Source of the DNA: Rhodococcus qingshengii JCM 15477 | Lineage (GTDB): Bacteria; Actinomycetota; Actinomycetes; Mycobacteriales; Mycobacteriaceae | Reading direction: 5' to 3' | DNA: 64,000 bases | NCBI RefSeq assembly: GCF_023221595.1 | Contig: NZ_CP096563.1 | Span: forward strand, 2,276,501 to 2,340,500 | Shown: piece after piece, positions 27,596 to 36,122 of the stretch | How positions within the stretch are numbered: position 1 is the stretch's first letter | Layout of the letters: the number at the start of each line of letters is the position of its first letter | Made by a program: the position numbers and the translations under genes | The notes under the pieces: generated by a model | What the model was told of the DNA's origin: nothing | Databases searched by the model: none | The model's input: the letters and a program-made list of their open reading frames with translations, nothing else

Positions 27596-28435
27596 GTGAC
27601 GAATATCCTGCTCACCGGCGCCCGAGGGCAGCTCGGAACACGTATCGATGCTCTCGCAACGTCGGCGGGTCACACTGTGACGGCCGTCGGTTCCCGCGAG
27701 CTCGACATCACCGACAGCCGCGCGGTCGACGACTTCGTCTCGCCTGATTCGGTGCTGATCAACTGCGCTGCGTACACGGCCGTCGATGCTGCCGAGACCG
27801 ACCAGGAGGCGGCGAGGGCGGTCAACGAGATCGGACCGCGGAATCTCGCGCAAGCCTGTGCGCGGGCGGGTTCGCGGTTGATCCACGTTTCGACGGACTA
27901 CGTCTTTCCGGGCGATGCAAGCTCGCCATACGACGTCGATGCACCGACCGGTCCCGCGACGGTCTACGGCCGAACCAAACTGGACGGCGAGATCGCTGTT
28001 CGAGAGTCGGGGGCTGACGCGGCCGTTGTCCGAACCGCGTGGGTGTATTCCGGTGTCGGCACGGATTTTGTCGCCACGATGAGAAGGCTCGAAGCCGAAC
28101 GCGAATTCGTGAACGTCGTGGACGACCAGATCGGGTCACCCACGTACAGCGTCGATCTGGCCGGCGGCATCGTCGAACTCGCGCTGCTGGACTTCACGGG
28201 TGCGTCGACATTCCACGTGACGAACGGCGGGCAAGCAAGTTGGTACGAGTTGGCGCGAGCTGTTTTCGAGGAGATCGGCGCAGACCCTGCTCGGGTGCGC
28301 CCGTGCAGCAGTGCGGAGTTCGTACGCCCTGCCCCGCGCCCGGCATATTCGGTCTTGTCCGAGCGCGCGTGGGTTACCGCGGGAATGACGCCGCTGCGTC
28401 CGTGGCGAGAGGCTCTGCACGCCGCTCTGGCGTGA
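27596..28435 (+). CDS. rmlD: dTDP-4-dehydrorhamnose reductase
   Basis: 279 residues. Rossmann loop LLTGARGQLGTRI at the start, CAAYTAVDAAE (about 58), the catalytic STDYVFPG and YGRTKLDGE (Y-x3-K). It makes dTDP-rhamnose for the rhamnosyl linker between peptidoglycan and arabinogalactan. GTG start at 27596; an in-frame extension to 27281 overlaps the LCP gene and is rejected. Forms a run with wbbL and manB, as Rv3266c-Rv3265c-Rv3264c. Confidence 0.94.
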   Translation: MTNILLTGARGQLGTRIDALATSAGHTVTAVGSRELDITDSRAVDDFVSPDSVLINCAAYTAVDAAETDQEAARAVNEIGPRNLAQACARAGSRLIHVSTDYVFPGDASSPYDVDAPTGPATVYGRTKLDGEIAVRESGADAAVVRTAWVYSGVGTDFVATMRRLEAEREFVNVVDDQIGSPTYSVDLAGGIVELALLDFTGASTFHVTNGGQASWYELARAVFEEIGADPARVRPCSSAEFVRPAPRPAYSVLSERAWVTAGMTPLRPWREALHAALA

Positions 28436-28478
28436 GCATTGTTCGGGACAGTGGCCGCGGACGGCTAGGCTGACCGGC

Positions 28479-29393
28479 GTGAGTCCCAAGCTGGCCGTGG
28501 TAACGGTGACCTACTCGCCAGGCGAGCATCTCGAGAATTTCTTGAGCACGCTCGCTGTGGCGACGACAGAAAAACCCCAGGTCATCATGGCCGACAATGG
28601 GTCGACCGATGGTGCCCCCGAGGCCGCCGATGCCAAGTACGAGCATGTCCGTCTGCTTCGAACCGGCGGAAACATCGGGTACGGGGGAGCGATAAATCGG
28701 GCTGTAGCGGAGATCGATTCGTCGATCGAATTCGTCGTGATTTCCAACCCGGACGTCCAATGGGCACCCGGTTCACTCGACGAATTGGTGGCTGCGGCAA
28801 ATCGGTGGCCAAGGGCCGGTGCACTGGGGCCGAAGGTCCTCGAACCGGACGGCAGTGTCTATCCGTCGGCGCGAACGGTGCCCGACATCACCTCGGGCGT
28901 CGGGCACGCGTTGCTCGGTACCGTATGGCCGAAGAACCCGTGGACTGCTCGTTACCGTCAGGAGAACGAGGCCGTCACCGAGCGTGCAGTGGGGTGGCTT
29001 TCCGGGTCGTGCCTGCTGGTGCGACGCGACGCCTTCGACACCATCTCCGGTTTCGACTCTCGTTACTTCATGTACATGGAGGACGTGGACTTCGGTGACC
29101 GCCTCGGAAAAGCCGGGTGGCTCAACGTATTCGTCCCCTCGGCCGTCGTCACCCATGCCAAAGGCCATGCGGCAGGACGTCATCCGGAACTGATGTTGCC
29201 TGCCCATCATCGCAGTGCGTACCAGTTCCAGGCTGATCGCCATCCGCACTGGTGGCAGGCTCCGCTACGACTTGCCTTGCGCGGTGGCCTCGCGGTGCGA
29301 TCCAAGATCGCCGTAGCTTCTGCAGTTCGCGAGCGCGCTCGCACCGACAACTCGACCGACAACCCATCAGTTTCGAACCACGGGGGAAAATGA
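28479..29393 (+). CDS. wbbL: Rhamnosyltransferase WbbL (GT2)
   Basis: 304 residues, GT2 family. VVTVTYSPGEHLENF at the start, ADNGSTDGAPE (about 41), ISNPDVQWAPG (the DxD-like site, about 90) and GWLSGSCLLVRRDAFDTISGFD (about 170) with the catalytic MEDVDFGDRL. It adds rhamnose to GlcNAc-P-P-decaprenol, committing it to the arabinogalactan linker. GTG start at 28479. Its stop overlaps the manB ATG. Confidence 0.93.
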   Translation: MSPKLAVVTVTYSPGEHLENFLSTLAVATTEKPQVIMADNGSTDGAPEAADAKYEHVRLLRTGGNIGYGGAINRAVAEIDSSIEFVVISNPDVQWAPGSLDELVAAANRWPRAGALGPKVLEPDGSVYPSARTVPDITSGVGHALLGTVWPKNPWTARYRQENEAVTERAVGWLSGSCLLVRRDAFDTISGFDSRYFMYMEDVDFGDRLGKAGWLNVFVPSAVVTHAKGHAAGRHPELMLPAHHRSAYQFQADRHPHWWQAPLRLALRGGLAVRSKIAVASAVRERARTDNSTDNPSVSNHGGK

Positions 29394-30472
29394 TGTCCGA
29401 TCCGAATCCGACCGACGCCGTAATCCTGGTAGGCGGCAAGGGCACTCGGCTGCGTCCGTTGACGCTGTCGGCGCCCAAGCCGATGCTTCCGACAGCCGGC
29501 CTTCCGTTCCTGACGCACCTGCTCGCCCGCATCGAGGCAGCCGGAATCAAGCACGTCGTGCTCGGAACGTCCTTCAAGGCAGAGGTATTCGAGGACTACT
29601 TCGGCGACGGCTCCAAGATGGGCCTCGAGATCGACTACGTCTTCGAGACCGAACCGCTGGGCACCGGTGGCGGAATCCGCAACGTGCTGCCGAAGTTGCG
29701 CGGTGACAACGTCATGGTGTTCAACGGCGACGTGCTCGGTGGCACCGATCTGAACGGCATTCTCGAGACCCACGAGAAGACGGACGCCGACGTGACCCTG
29801 CATCTGGTTCGTGTGGGAGACCCGCGAGCATTCGGTTGCGTTCCGACCGACGAGGACGGACGAGTCTCGGCATTCCTGGAGAAGACTCAGGATCCGCCGA
29901 CGGATCAGATCAACGCCGGTTGCTACGTCTTCAAGCGCGAGATCATCGAACAGATCCCCGAAGGACGACCGGTATCGGTCGAGCGCGAGGTGTTCCCGAA
30001 TCTCCTGGCCGAGGGCAAGCGGGTGTTCGGCCACGTCGACTCGTCGTACTGGCGTGACATGGGAACCCCCGAGGACTTCGTTCGCGGTTCCGCCGACCTG
30101 GTGCGAGGTATCGCACCTTCGCCGGCTCTCGAAGGTCCGCGCGGCGAGTCGCTGGTTCACCCCGGAGCCGGAATCGCGCCGGGCGCTGTTCTGATCGGCG
30201 GCACGGTTGTCGGTCGAGGCGCAGAAGTTGGTGCAGGCGCTCGCCTCGACGGTGCAATTCTCTTCGACGGCGCCGTTGTGGAAGCCGGGGCGGTGGTCGA
30301 ACGATCGATCCTCGGATTCGGCGTCCGTATCGGACCCCGAGCGCTGGTCCGCGACGCTGTCATCGGAGACGGCGCGGACATCGGTGCGCGGTGTGAATTG
30401 TTGCGCGGCGCACGCGTGTGGCCGGGGGTGACGCTGCCGGACGGTGGCGTGCGCTTCAGCACAGATGTGTGA
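29390..30472 (+). CDS. manB: Mannose-1-phosphate guanylyltransferase
   Basis: 360 residues. N-terminal nucleotidyltransferase (LVGGKGTRLRPLTLSAPKP), with FNGDVLGG (about 100) as the metal site, and a C-terminal left-handed beta-helix of hexapeptide repeats (about 255-350). It forms GDP-mannose for mannolipids and glycoproteins. Start ATG 29390, or the adjacent ATG 29393 (one residue shorter), behind GGGGG and overlapping the wbbL stop. Naming differs between databases: manB is also used for phosphomannomutase, and manC or mpg for this enzyme. Confidence 0.9.
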   Translation: MMSDPNPTDAVILVGGKGTRLRPLTLSAPKPMLPTAGLPFLTHLLARIEAAGIKHVVLGTSFKAEVFEDYFGDGSKMGLEIDYVFETEPLGTGGGIRNVLPKLRGDNVMVFNGDVLGGTDLNGILETHEKTDADVTLHLVRVGDPRAFGCVPTDEDGRVSAFLEKTQDPPTDQINAGCYVFKREIIEQIPEGRPVSVEREVFPNLLAEGKRVFGHVDSSYWRDMGTPEDFVRGSADLVRGIAPSPALEGPRGESLVHPGAGIAPGAVLIGGTVVGRGAEVGAGARLDGAILFDGAVVEAGAVVERSILGFGVRIGPRALVRDAVIGDGADIGARCELLRGARVWPGVTLPDGGVRFSTDV

Positions 30473-30504
30473 TCGTTAGCTGACCTACTGGAATACTGGC
30501 GGGT

Positions 30505-31275
30505 ATGACTTCTCTTCCGAGCCGTTACGTTGCCCTCGGTGACTCGTTCACCGAGGGCGTCGGCGACGCCGACGAACGATTCCCCAACGGTCTGCGCGGG
30601 TGGGCAGACCGAGTGGCCGAGCAGCTGGCGGTGAACAATCCCGACTTCCGCTACGCCAACCTGGCGATTCGTGGTCGCCTACTCGGACCGATCATCGACG
30701 AGCAGTTGGAACCCGCTCTGGCGTTGAAGCCCGATCTGGTGACCATCTACGCCGGCGGAAACGACATGATGCGTCCGAAGCTCGACATCGATGCGATGGT
30801 CGCCCGCTACGATTCGGCAATCGGTCAGCTCACTGCATCCGGCGCTCGGGTTCTGATGTTCACCGCGTACGACACCGGATGGTCCGCCTTCTTCGGCAAG
30901 CTCCGCGGACGTCTGGCGATCTACAACGAGCTTGTTCGCGAGGTGGCCGACCGCCACGACGCGACCCTCGTCGACTTCTGGCGATTCTCCGAATATCAGG
31001 ACCTTCGGATGTGGGACTGGGATCGCCTCCACATGTCGCCCTCCGGGCACGAGAACATGGCGACGCGTGTGCTCGACGTGCTCGGCGTCGAACACGGATT
31101 GACCCCGCCCGATCTCGGGCCTGCGCCGGTTCTCACGAAAGCCGAAACTCGTCGCGAGGATCGTCAATGGGCGCGAGAGTTCTTGGTGCCGTGGGTAGCT
31201 CGGCGCGTGAAGGGAACATCTTCGGGCGACGGCGTGAGCGCCAAGCAGCCCCAGCTTTCTCCGATTCAGTCCTGA
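30505..31275 (+). CDS. SGNH/GDSL hydrolase
   Basis: 256 residues. Block I GDSFTEGVG (catalytic Ser near 14), block II Gly in AIRGRLL, block III GGND (about 87) and block V DRLHMSPSGH with the Asp and His. No signal peptide, so probably cytoplasmic, with an esterase or lipase activity of unknown substrate. ATG at 30505. Its last ten bases overlap the end of the convergent NUDIX gene. Confidence 0.9.
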   Translation: MTSLPSRYVALGDSFTEGVGDADERFPNGLRGWADRVAEQLAVNNPDFRYANLAIRGRLLGPIIDEQLEPALALKPDLVTIYAGGNDMMRPKLDIDAMVARYDSAIGQLTASGARVLMFTAYDTGWSAFFGKLRGRLAIYNELVREVADRHDATLVDFWRFSEYQDLRMWDWDRLHMSPSGHENMATRVLDVLGVEHGLTPPDLGPAPVLTKAETRREDRQWAREFLVPWVARRVKGTSSGDGVSAKQPQLSPIQS

Positions 31276-31826
31276 TTCTTGCGCTGACGGGCGAGCGCGA
31301 CCAGGTGGTCGATGGTCTCGCGTTCCGCTGTAGGTGGGAGCGCGTCCACCGGCCACCATCTGAGGTCGGTGGACTCTGCGCTGCGGACGATATGTGAATT
31401 GTCCGGCGCCACAACAAGAAACCGTAGATCGAGATGGCGAGTCGGTACTCCGAGTGAGCACGTGATCGGATGCGTGTGGGCGGAGAGTAGGTCCGCGTCT
31501 ATCCGAACGTCGTGAATTCCGGACTCCTCGCGAGCTTCCCGCAATGCCGCATCTACCACCGTCTCGTCGTCGGGCTCGCAGTGGCCGCCGAGCTGAATCC
31601 ACCTGCCCACCTTGGGATGCAGGGTCAGCAAGACGTGGCAGCCACTCTCGTCGAGAACGAGAGACGACGCGGTGATGTGTCCCGGTGCGTGGCGACGAAG
31701 GCAGCCGTCCGGAGCCGAATCGAGGAACGCGAGCATCGTGTGCCGCAATGATTCGTCCGCTTCGGAGGACGTCTCCCAGCCCTCCAGGACGCCCTTGGCG
31801 GAGGCGTGCAGCGATTCGGCTGACAT
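31266..31826 (-). CDS. NUDIX hydrolase
   Basis: 186 residues from ATG 31826. The Nudix box begins GGHCEPDDETVVDAALREAREESG, following GX5EX7REUXEEXGU with the common GGH variant at its start. Substrate not predictable. It lies six bases after the fbiB stop in the same direction, suggesting co-transcription with fbiAB. A longer reading to 31928 would overlap fbiB. Confidence 0.9.
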   Translation of the reverse strand: MSAESLHASAKGVLEGWETSSEADESLRHTMLAFLDSAPDGCLRRHAPGHITASSLVLDESGCHVLLTLHPKVGRWIQLGGHCEPDDETVVDAALREAREESGIHDVRIDADLLSAHTHPITCSLGVPTRHLDLRFLVVAPDNSHIVRSAESTDLRWWPVDALPPTAERETIDHLVALARQRKNQD

Positions 31827-31831
31827 GGGAC

Positions 31832-33217
31832 CTACAGCTCCACCAACGCGTCCCCGGGGGCGGAGACAGAGCGCGGAGTCAGTGGTTCGAGGGGGTGCCC
31901 GATTGCGATGGCACCGAGTGGCTGCCAATCCGCCGGGAGATCGAGTTGTTCGCGTACGAGATCGGCGGCGAAGATCGTCGATCCGATCCAGCAGCTTCCC
32001 ACGCCGCGGGTAGCCAACGAGACCAGCAGTCCCTGCACTGCCGCGCCGGCGGCGACCGTGAACATCGTCGACTCCGCCGCGGTTCGTCCGGCATCCGGAT
32101 AACTGTGTGCGCCATCGGGCACGCAGAAGGGAATGACGACCTCGGGGGCGTCGAACAGGATGTTTCCGCGGGCAACCCGGGCCTCGACGGATTCGTCACT
32201 GCGACCGTCGGCGCGAAGATCGGCGGCCCACTTCTCGCGCATCTGCTCGAGAAGAGCCGTGCGGACCGACTCCGTGCGTAGCCACACGAATCGAACCGGT
32301 CTCGTGTGGTGCGGTGCGGGAGCGGTGAGTGCCTCGGCGATCGAGCTGCGAATGATCTCCGCGTCGACGGGATCACTTGCGAACTGTCGGACCGATCGAC
32401 GCAACAGCAGCGCCTGGCCACGGCCCATCGCCGTAGCTTCCTCGGTGCCCAGCCAGAACAGATCGTCCGGGCCGCGGCGAATCAGATCCTGGCCACTCGA
32501 ACCGTCGTCCTCGAACCGAAGCCCACGAACGACGGCGACGGGAACGCCGCCCAGCTTGCCCTTGACCAAGTCGCCCGCAGCGGCGATTTCGTCCGCGATC
32601 GCGATCTCGGTGACGATCAGATCGTTGCCCTGACTGTCCTGTGCTCCGAGGTAGCCGTGCAGGACCGGAATGCCGGAGGAACCGATTGCGGCGTCGGTCT
32701 GCCCGTTGCGCCACGCACGACCCATCGTGTCGGTGACGACGACGGCGACGGACTTGCCCGTGCTCTCGAGAATTCGGGCGCGCAGACCCGCAGCGCTCGC
32801 ATCCGGATCCACGGGGAGCAGCGCCAATTCGGCACCGTCGACGTTGGAGCCGTCGATGCCCGATGCGGCCTGCACGATTCCGAGTTTGTTCTCGGTGATC
32901 AGAGTGCGGCCCTTGCGTGCCACGACGCGGACGGCTTCCTGATCCACCAGGAGGCGTCGTGCCGCGTCGCGCTCTTCCGGATCGGTCGGTGAGGAAACGA
33001 TGCGACCCTCGACTTTGGAGAACACCTTGCTCGTGACGACAACGACGTCGCCGCTCTCGAGCCACGGCGTCGCGTCGACGACAGCGGTGGCCAAGTCGTC
33101 TCCGGGCCGGAACTCGGGAAGCCCGAGCACTGGAATGACTTCGATTGCGGCGCCGGGGGAGTGATCACCGGGAGAGTGATTTCTGTCGCGGCTTGCTTCG
33201 GTTCCGGGCTCGGTCAC
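31832..33217 (-). CDS. fbiB: Coenzyme F420:L-glutamate ligase, bifunctional
   Basis: 461 residues with two domains. The N-terminal one (about 25-250) is the F420-gamma-glutamyl ligase fold with [17 protein letters not shown]; the C-terminal (about 265-450) is a nitroreductase-like FMN domain with RRSVRQF and GVGSCWIGS. It adds glutamates to F420-0 and reduces the dehydro precursor. GTG start at 33217 overlaps the fbiA stop (GTGA). Fusion is normal for Actinobacteria. Counterpart of Rv3262. Confidence 0.94.
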   Translation of the reverse strand: MTEPGTEASRDRNHSPGDHSPGAAIEVIPVLGLPEFRPGDDLATAVVDATPWLESGDVVVVTSKVFSKVEGRIVSSPTDPEERDAARRLLVDQEAVRVVARKGRTLITENKLGIVQAASGIDGSNVDGAELALLPVDPDASAAGLRARILESTGKSVAVVVTDTMGRAWRNGQTDAAIGSSGIPVLHGYLGAQDSQGNDLIVTEIAIADEIAAAGDLVKGKLGGVPVAVVRGLRFEDDGSSGQDLIRRGPDDLFWLGTEEATAMGRGQALLLRRSVRQFASDPVDAEIIRSSIAEALTAPAPHHTRPVRFVWLRTESVRTALLEQMREKWAADLRADGRSDESVEARVARGNILFDAPEVVIPFCVPDGAHSYPDAGRTAAESTMFTVAAGAAVQGLLVSLATRGVGSCWIGSTIFAADLVREQLDLPADWQPLGAIAIGHPLEPLTPRSVSAPGDALVEL

Positions 33218-34206
33218 AGTTCGACTCCGGCGATCTCGAAAGCCGTGCGAACCATTTTCGCGGTCTCTTCGGGGGACGTCATCAAAAGTGGGATGCTTCG
33301 CACGTCCACCCCGTCGATGTCGGCCGTGTCACCTTCGTCGACGAGCCAGCCGTCGAGAATGCCGTTGATCGAACGAGCTCCGTAGTGGCGACCGATCGCC
33401 TCCGAAGTCGTCTCGACCCCGATCACCTCGAGGCACTCGTCAGCCATGCCGCGCAACGGTTTTCCGCCGATGACGGGGGAGAGGCCGACAACCTTGGCCG
33501 CGGTTGTTCGCAGGGCACCGCGAATGCCGGGCACCGCGAGGATTGCGCCGACGCTCACGACGGGATTGGACGGTGCGATCAGCACGATGTCGGCACCGTC
33601 GATCGCCTCGACCACCCCTGGCGCGGGCTTGGCCTGCTCGGCGCCGACGTGAGCGAAGCTGTGCGTTTCCACCTGTGCCCGATGGCGTACCCACCACTCC
33701 TGGAAATGAATCGCCTTCTGCTCACCGTCTTCCGGATCGGTGATCACGACGTGTGTTTCGCTGCGGTCGTCGCTCACGGGAAGCAGTGCGACACCGGGAT
33801 TCCAGCGATTGCACAACGCTTCGGTGATCGCGGACAACGGATATCCCGTGCGGAGCATCTGGCTGCGAATCAAATGCGTTGCGATATCGCGATCTCCGAG
33901 GCCGAACCAGTCCGGCTTCGCGCCGTACGCGGCGAGTTCTTCTTTCGCATTCCAGGTTTCGCCGGCGTGCCCCCACCCGCGTTCGGTGTCGATGCCGCCG
34001 CCGAGTGTGTACATACAAGTGTCCAGATCGGGGCAGATGCGCAGACCGTGCATCCACACGTCGTCCCCGACGTTGACGACGGCCGTGATGCGATGTGGGC
34101 CTTCGTATTTCTCGAGGGATTCACCACCGGCGATTCCGAGCGCGTTTTGAACACCTTGAAGGAAACGGGCCCCGCCGACGCCGCCAACCAATACAGTCAC
34201 GTTCAC
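33214..34206 (-). CDS. fbiA: Phosphoenolpyruvyl/2-phospho-L-lactate transferase FbiA
   Basis: 330 residues from GTG 34206 ([15 protein letters not shown]), the same length as mycobacterial Fbi[20 protein letters not shown] (about 57) binds the deazaflavin Fo, and [13 protein letters not shown] (about 200) is conserved. It joins Fo to an activated phosphoenolpyruvyl or phospholactyl group to give (dehydro)F420-0. An upstream extension to 34266 lacks the conserved start. First gene of fbiA-fbiB-NUDIX, divergent from whiB2 across 266 bases. Confidence 0.94.
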   Translation of the reverse strand: MNVTVLVGGVGGARFLQGVQNALGIAGGESLEKYEGPHRITAVVNVGDDVWMHGLRICPDLDTCMYTLGGGIDTERGWGHAGETWNAKEELAAYGAKPDWFGLGDRDIATHLIRSQMLRTGYPLSAITEALCNRWNPGVALLPVSDDRSETHVVITDPEDGEQKAIHFQEWWVRHRAQVETHSFAHVGAEQAKPAPGVVEAIDGADIVLIAPSNPVVSVGAILAVPGIRGALRTTAAKVVGLSPVIGGKPLRGMADECLEVIGVETTSEAIGRHYGARSINGILDGWLVDEGDTADIDGVDVRSIPLLMTSPEETAKMVRTAFEIAGVEL

Positions 34207-34304
34207 GACAACAGAGCCTAGGCGGTCGGCGCGTCGTCGTGTCTGGCGGGCAGAAGGTCCCGTCAATTGAGGGCCGGAATACTAATGGATTCATCTCGTT
34301 TAGC

Positions 34305-34333
34305 TTGACCGCGACACGCTGGACGTGTGTAAT
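34305..34333 (+). promoter_or_regulatory. Promoter of whiB2
   Basis: TTGACC (34305-34310), 17 bases, TGTAAT (34328-34333): a good SigA-type promoter. Transcription would start near 34340, giving a leader of about 130 bases to the ATG at 34473. The leader contains a direct repeat of GTTTCGAAC at 34386-34394 and 34398-34406, each holding the palindrome TTCGAA. Confidence 0.65.
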
Positions 34334-34472
34334 CTCAAATGTGTCATTCCAACCGCTACTTGTGAGTTCACTTGCAGCGGGGCCGGTTTCGAACACAGTT
34401 TCGAACGGTCGACGGGGTGGGGTTGAAGATGGAGTGAAAATTCTGCGCTATTACAGGTGAGGAGGCGGAACG

Positions 34473-34865
34473 ATGCCCAATGAAAATGTCGAGATCAGTT
34501 CTCTCGCAATGACAGTAAGCGACGAACCGCAGACCGATTCCCGAGCAGGCGCAGCGGAAGGTGCCTGCAGCAGTGAGTTCGACGGTATGAGTACTCGGCC
34601 AGTGCTGAGTCTCGTCACCGGCTTCGAAGAATTGTTCGACACCATCGAGGATCAGTGGCAGGAGCGTGCTCTCTGCGCGCAGACCGATCCCGAAGCGTTC
34701 TTTCCTGAAAAGGGAGGATCGACGAGGGAAGCAAAACGGATCTGCCTCGGTTGTGAAGTTCGTGACGAGTGCCTCGAGTACGCGCTCGCGAACGACGAAC
34801 GGTTCGGAATCTGGGGAGGGTTGTCCGAGCGCGAGCGTCGGCGACTCAAGCGGGGGATCATCTGA
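34473..34865 (+). CDS. whiB2: WhiB-family Fe-S transcription regulator WhiB2
   Basis: 130 residues. Four cluster cysteines C68, C91, C94 and C100 (ALCAQ, CLGCEVRDEC), the turn GIWGG at about 112 and a basic C-terminus (RERRRLKRG) for DNA contact. The cluster fold begins near residue 60; the first 55 residues are a variable tail. In mycobacteria WhiB2 (WhmD, Rv3260c) controls septation and is essential. AGGAGG sits eight bases before ATG 34473. Followed by two hairpins. Confidence 0.93.
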   Translation: MPNENVEISSLAMTVSDEPQTDSRAGAAEGACSSEFDGMSTRPVLSLVTGFEELFDTIEDQWQERALCAQTDPEAFFPEKGGSTREAKRICLGCEVRDECLEYALANDERFGIWGGLSERERRRLKRGII

Positions 34866-34885
34866 TCTGCTGCTGAATCGGTTCT

Positions 34886-34948
34886 GTCAGCGTCGGGGCT
34901 GACGGGCGGTCTTCGAAAGTCTGACCTGCAACGGGGAATTGCAGGTCA
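34886..34948 (+). terminator. Two consecutive hairpins downstream of whiB2
   Basis: First GTCAGC/GCTGAC (34886-34903), then a perfect ten-base stem TGACCTGCAA/TTGCAGGTCA (34922-34931 and 34939-34948) with a seven-base loop, followed 11 bases later by TTTTG. Probable terminator of whiB2. Confidence 0.65.
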
Positions 34949-35020
34949 AGCAACGACTGTTTTGTTCTTCGTGTGGATTTACTTCTTCGTGTGACATCAG
35001 TTTTTTCGTCTGACAGTGCG

Positions 35021-35058
35021 TCAGTCCTCGTCGGGCAGTATCAGTCCTCGTCGGGCAG
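35021..35058. repeat. Tandem duplication at the stop of the metallopeptidase-family gene
   Basis: TCAGTCCTCGTCGGGCAG occurs at 35021-35038 and 35041-35058, two bases apart. On the minus strand each copy encodes LPDED and a stop, so a spare gene end lies just past the real one. Confidence 0.95.
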
Positions 35059-35529
35059 CGTGGGGTCGATGACCTGTGGGTCGACGCCCAGATACGTGCC
35101 GACTTGATGGACCAACACGTCGTGCACCAGATCCGTGAGTTCTTCCGGATCCTTCGCTCGCTGCTCCAATGGGCGGCGAAACAGCACAATTCTTGCGCGA
35201 GTCGTATTTCCGTGACGGTCGATTCCGGCCGGAATCAGTCGTGACAGTGGAACCGGGCCGTCTGCGATGACCTCCGGCGGCCATGTGACGGACTCCGGAT
35301 CGTGCGCGTGAATCTTCGGAACTTCGTCCACTGCGATGTCGAGTTTCGTCAGCCGGTCGTGCCATGCGAGGTCGACGGGAGAGAAGGCGTCGAGCACCAG
35401 GAGATCGAACTTCTCCGCGCGGGTACGCCTGGCGGGCACCTCCGGGGGAAGTAGCGGTCCGCGCAGGCCACGGCCGTGTCGCTCGATGGAACGAGTGGTG
35501 ACCGAGCGTCGGCGGCGGGCTTGTGGCAT
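35041..35529 (-). CDS. Metallopeptidase-family (pfam06262-like) protein, motif degenerate
   Basis: 162 residues. Contains RGPLLPP, AVDEVPKIHAHDPESVTWPP and ARIVLFRRPLEQRAKDPEEL, as in Rv3259. The zincin-type helix reads LVHDVLVHQVGTYLGVDP, where an active family member would have HExGHxxG; glutamate and the second histidine are replaced. The mycobacterial relative appears similarly changed, so it is likely a non-catalytic branch. Convergent to whiB2 and divergent from the DUF3499 gene. ATG at 35529. Confidence 0.8.
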   Translation of the reverse strand: MPQARRRRSVTTRSIERHGRGLRGPLLPPEVPARRTRAEKFDLLVLDAFSPVDLAWHDRLTKLDIAVDEVPKIHAHDPESVTWPPEVIADGPVPLSRLIPAGIDRHGNTTRARIVLFRRPLEQRAKDPEELTDLVHDVLVHQVGTYLGVDPQVIDPTLPDED

Positions 35530-35608
35530 GGCGCCAGATTACGACAGGAGAAACTGCTCGGTGTGTCCGAGTAGGTTCCGGACGTGGGGAGGGCTAGGCT
35601 CCGTACCT

Positions 35609-35995
35609 GTGAGATCTCTGCGTCGCTGCTGCCGCCCCGGGTGCAAGAACCCCGCCGTCGCGACGCTTACGTATGTCTACTCGGACTCCACTGCGGTTGT
35701 CGGGCCGCTGGCAACCGTCGCCGAGCCCCATTCATGGGATTTGTGTGACACTCACGGCTCTCGAATCACCGCCCCCAAGGGGTGGGAACTCGTCCGCCAC
35801 GAAGGCGGATTCGCGTCGAGTACTCCCGACGAAGACGATCTGACCGCTTTGGCTGAAGCTGTACGTGAGGCCGGTCTCGGAGATCGCAGCAAGTCCAACG
35901 TCGATGCAGATGAGGACATACGTCCCGCAGCTCCGAGTACTGCCCGTACAGGGCGTCGTGGACACCTACGCGTTCTGCCCGACCCGTCCAACTGA
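35609..35995 (+). CDS. DUF3499-family protein
   Basis: 128 residues from GTG 35609. An N-terminal zinc-ribbon-like pattern, CCRPGCKNPAVATLTYVY, and CDTHGSRITAPKGWELVRH (about 46-65) are conserved; the rest is acidic, then Arg-rich. A conserved actinobacterial protein (Rv3258c) of unknown role always next to the phosphomannomutase gene. The start is decided by homology, as the ribosome site is weak. Confidence 0.85.
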   Translation: MRSLRRCCRPGCKNPAVATLTYVYSDSTAVVGPLATVAEPHSWDLCDTHGSRITAPKGWELVRHEGGFASSTPDEDDLTALAEAVREAGLGDRSKSNVDADEDIRPAAPSTARTGRRGHLRVLPDPSN

Positions 35996-36122
35996 CGCGA
36001 GATTCGTCGCCGTAGACGCTAGGCTCGACCGAGTACTTCCACACCCGAGTACTGCGAATCTCCGGACGCCATGCGCCCGGACGTTCCCGTCTGTGAGGGT
36101 GCATGCACAAGGAGAGTTTTCA

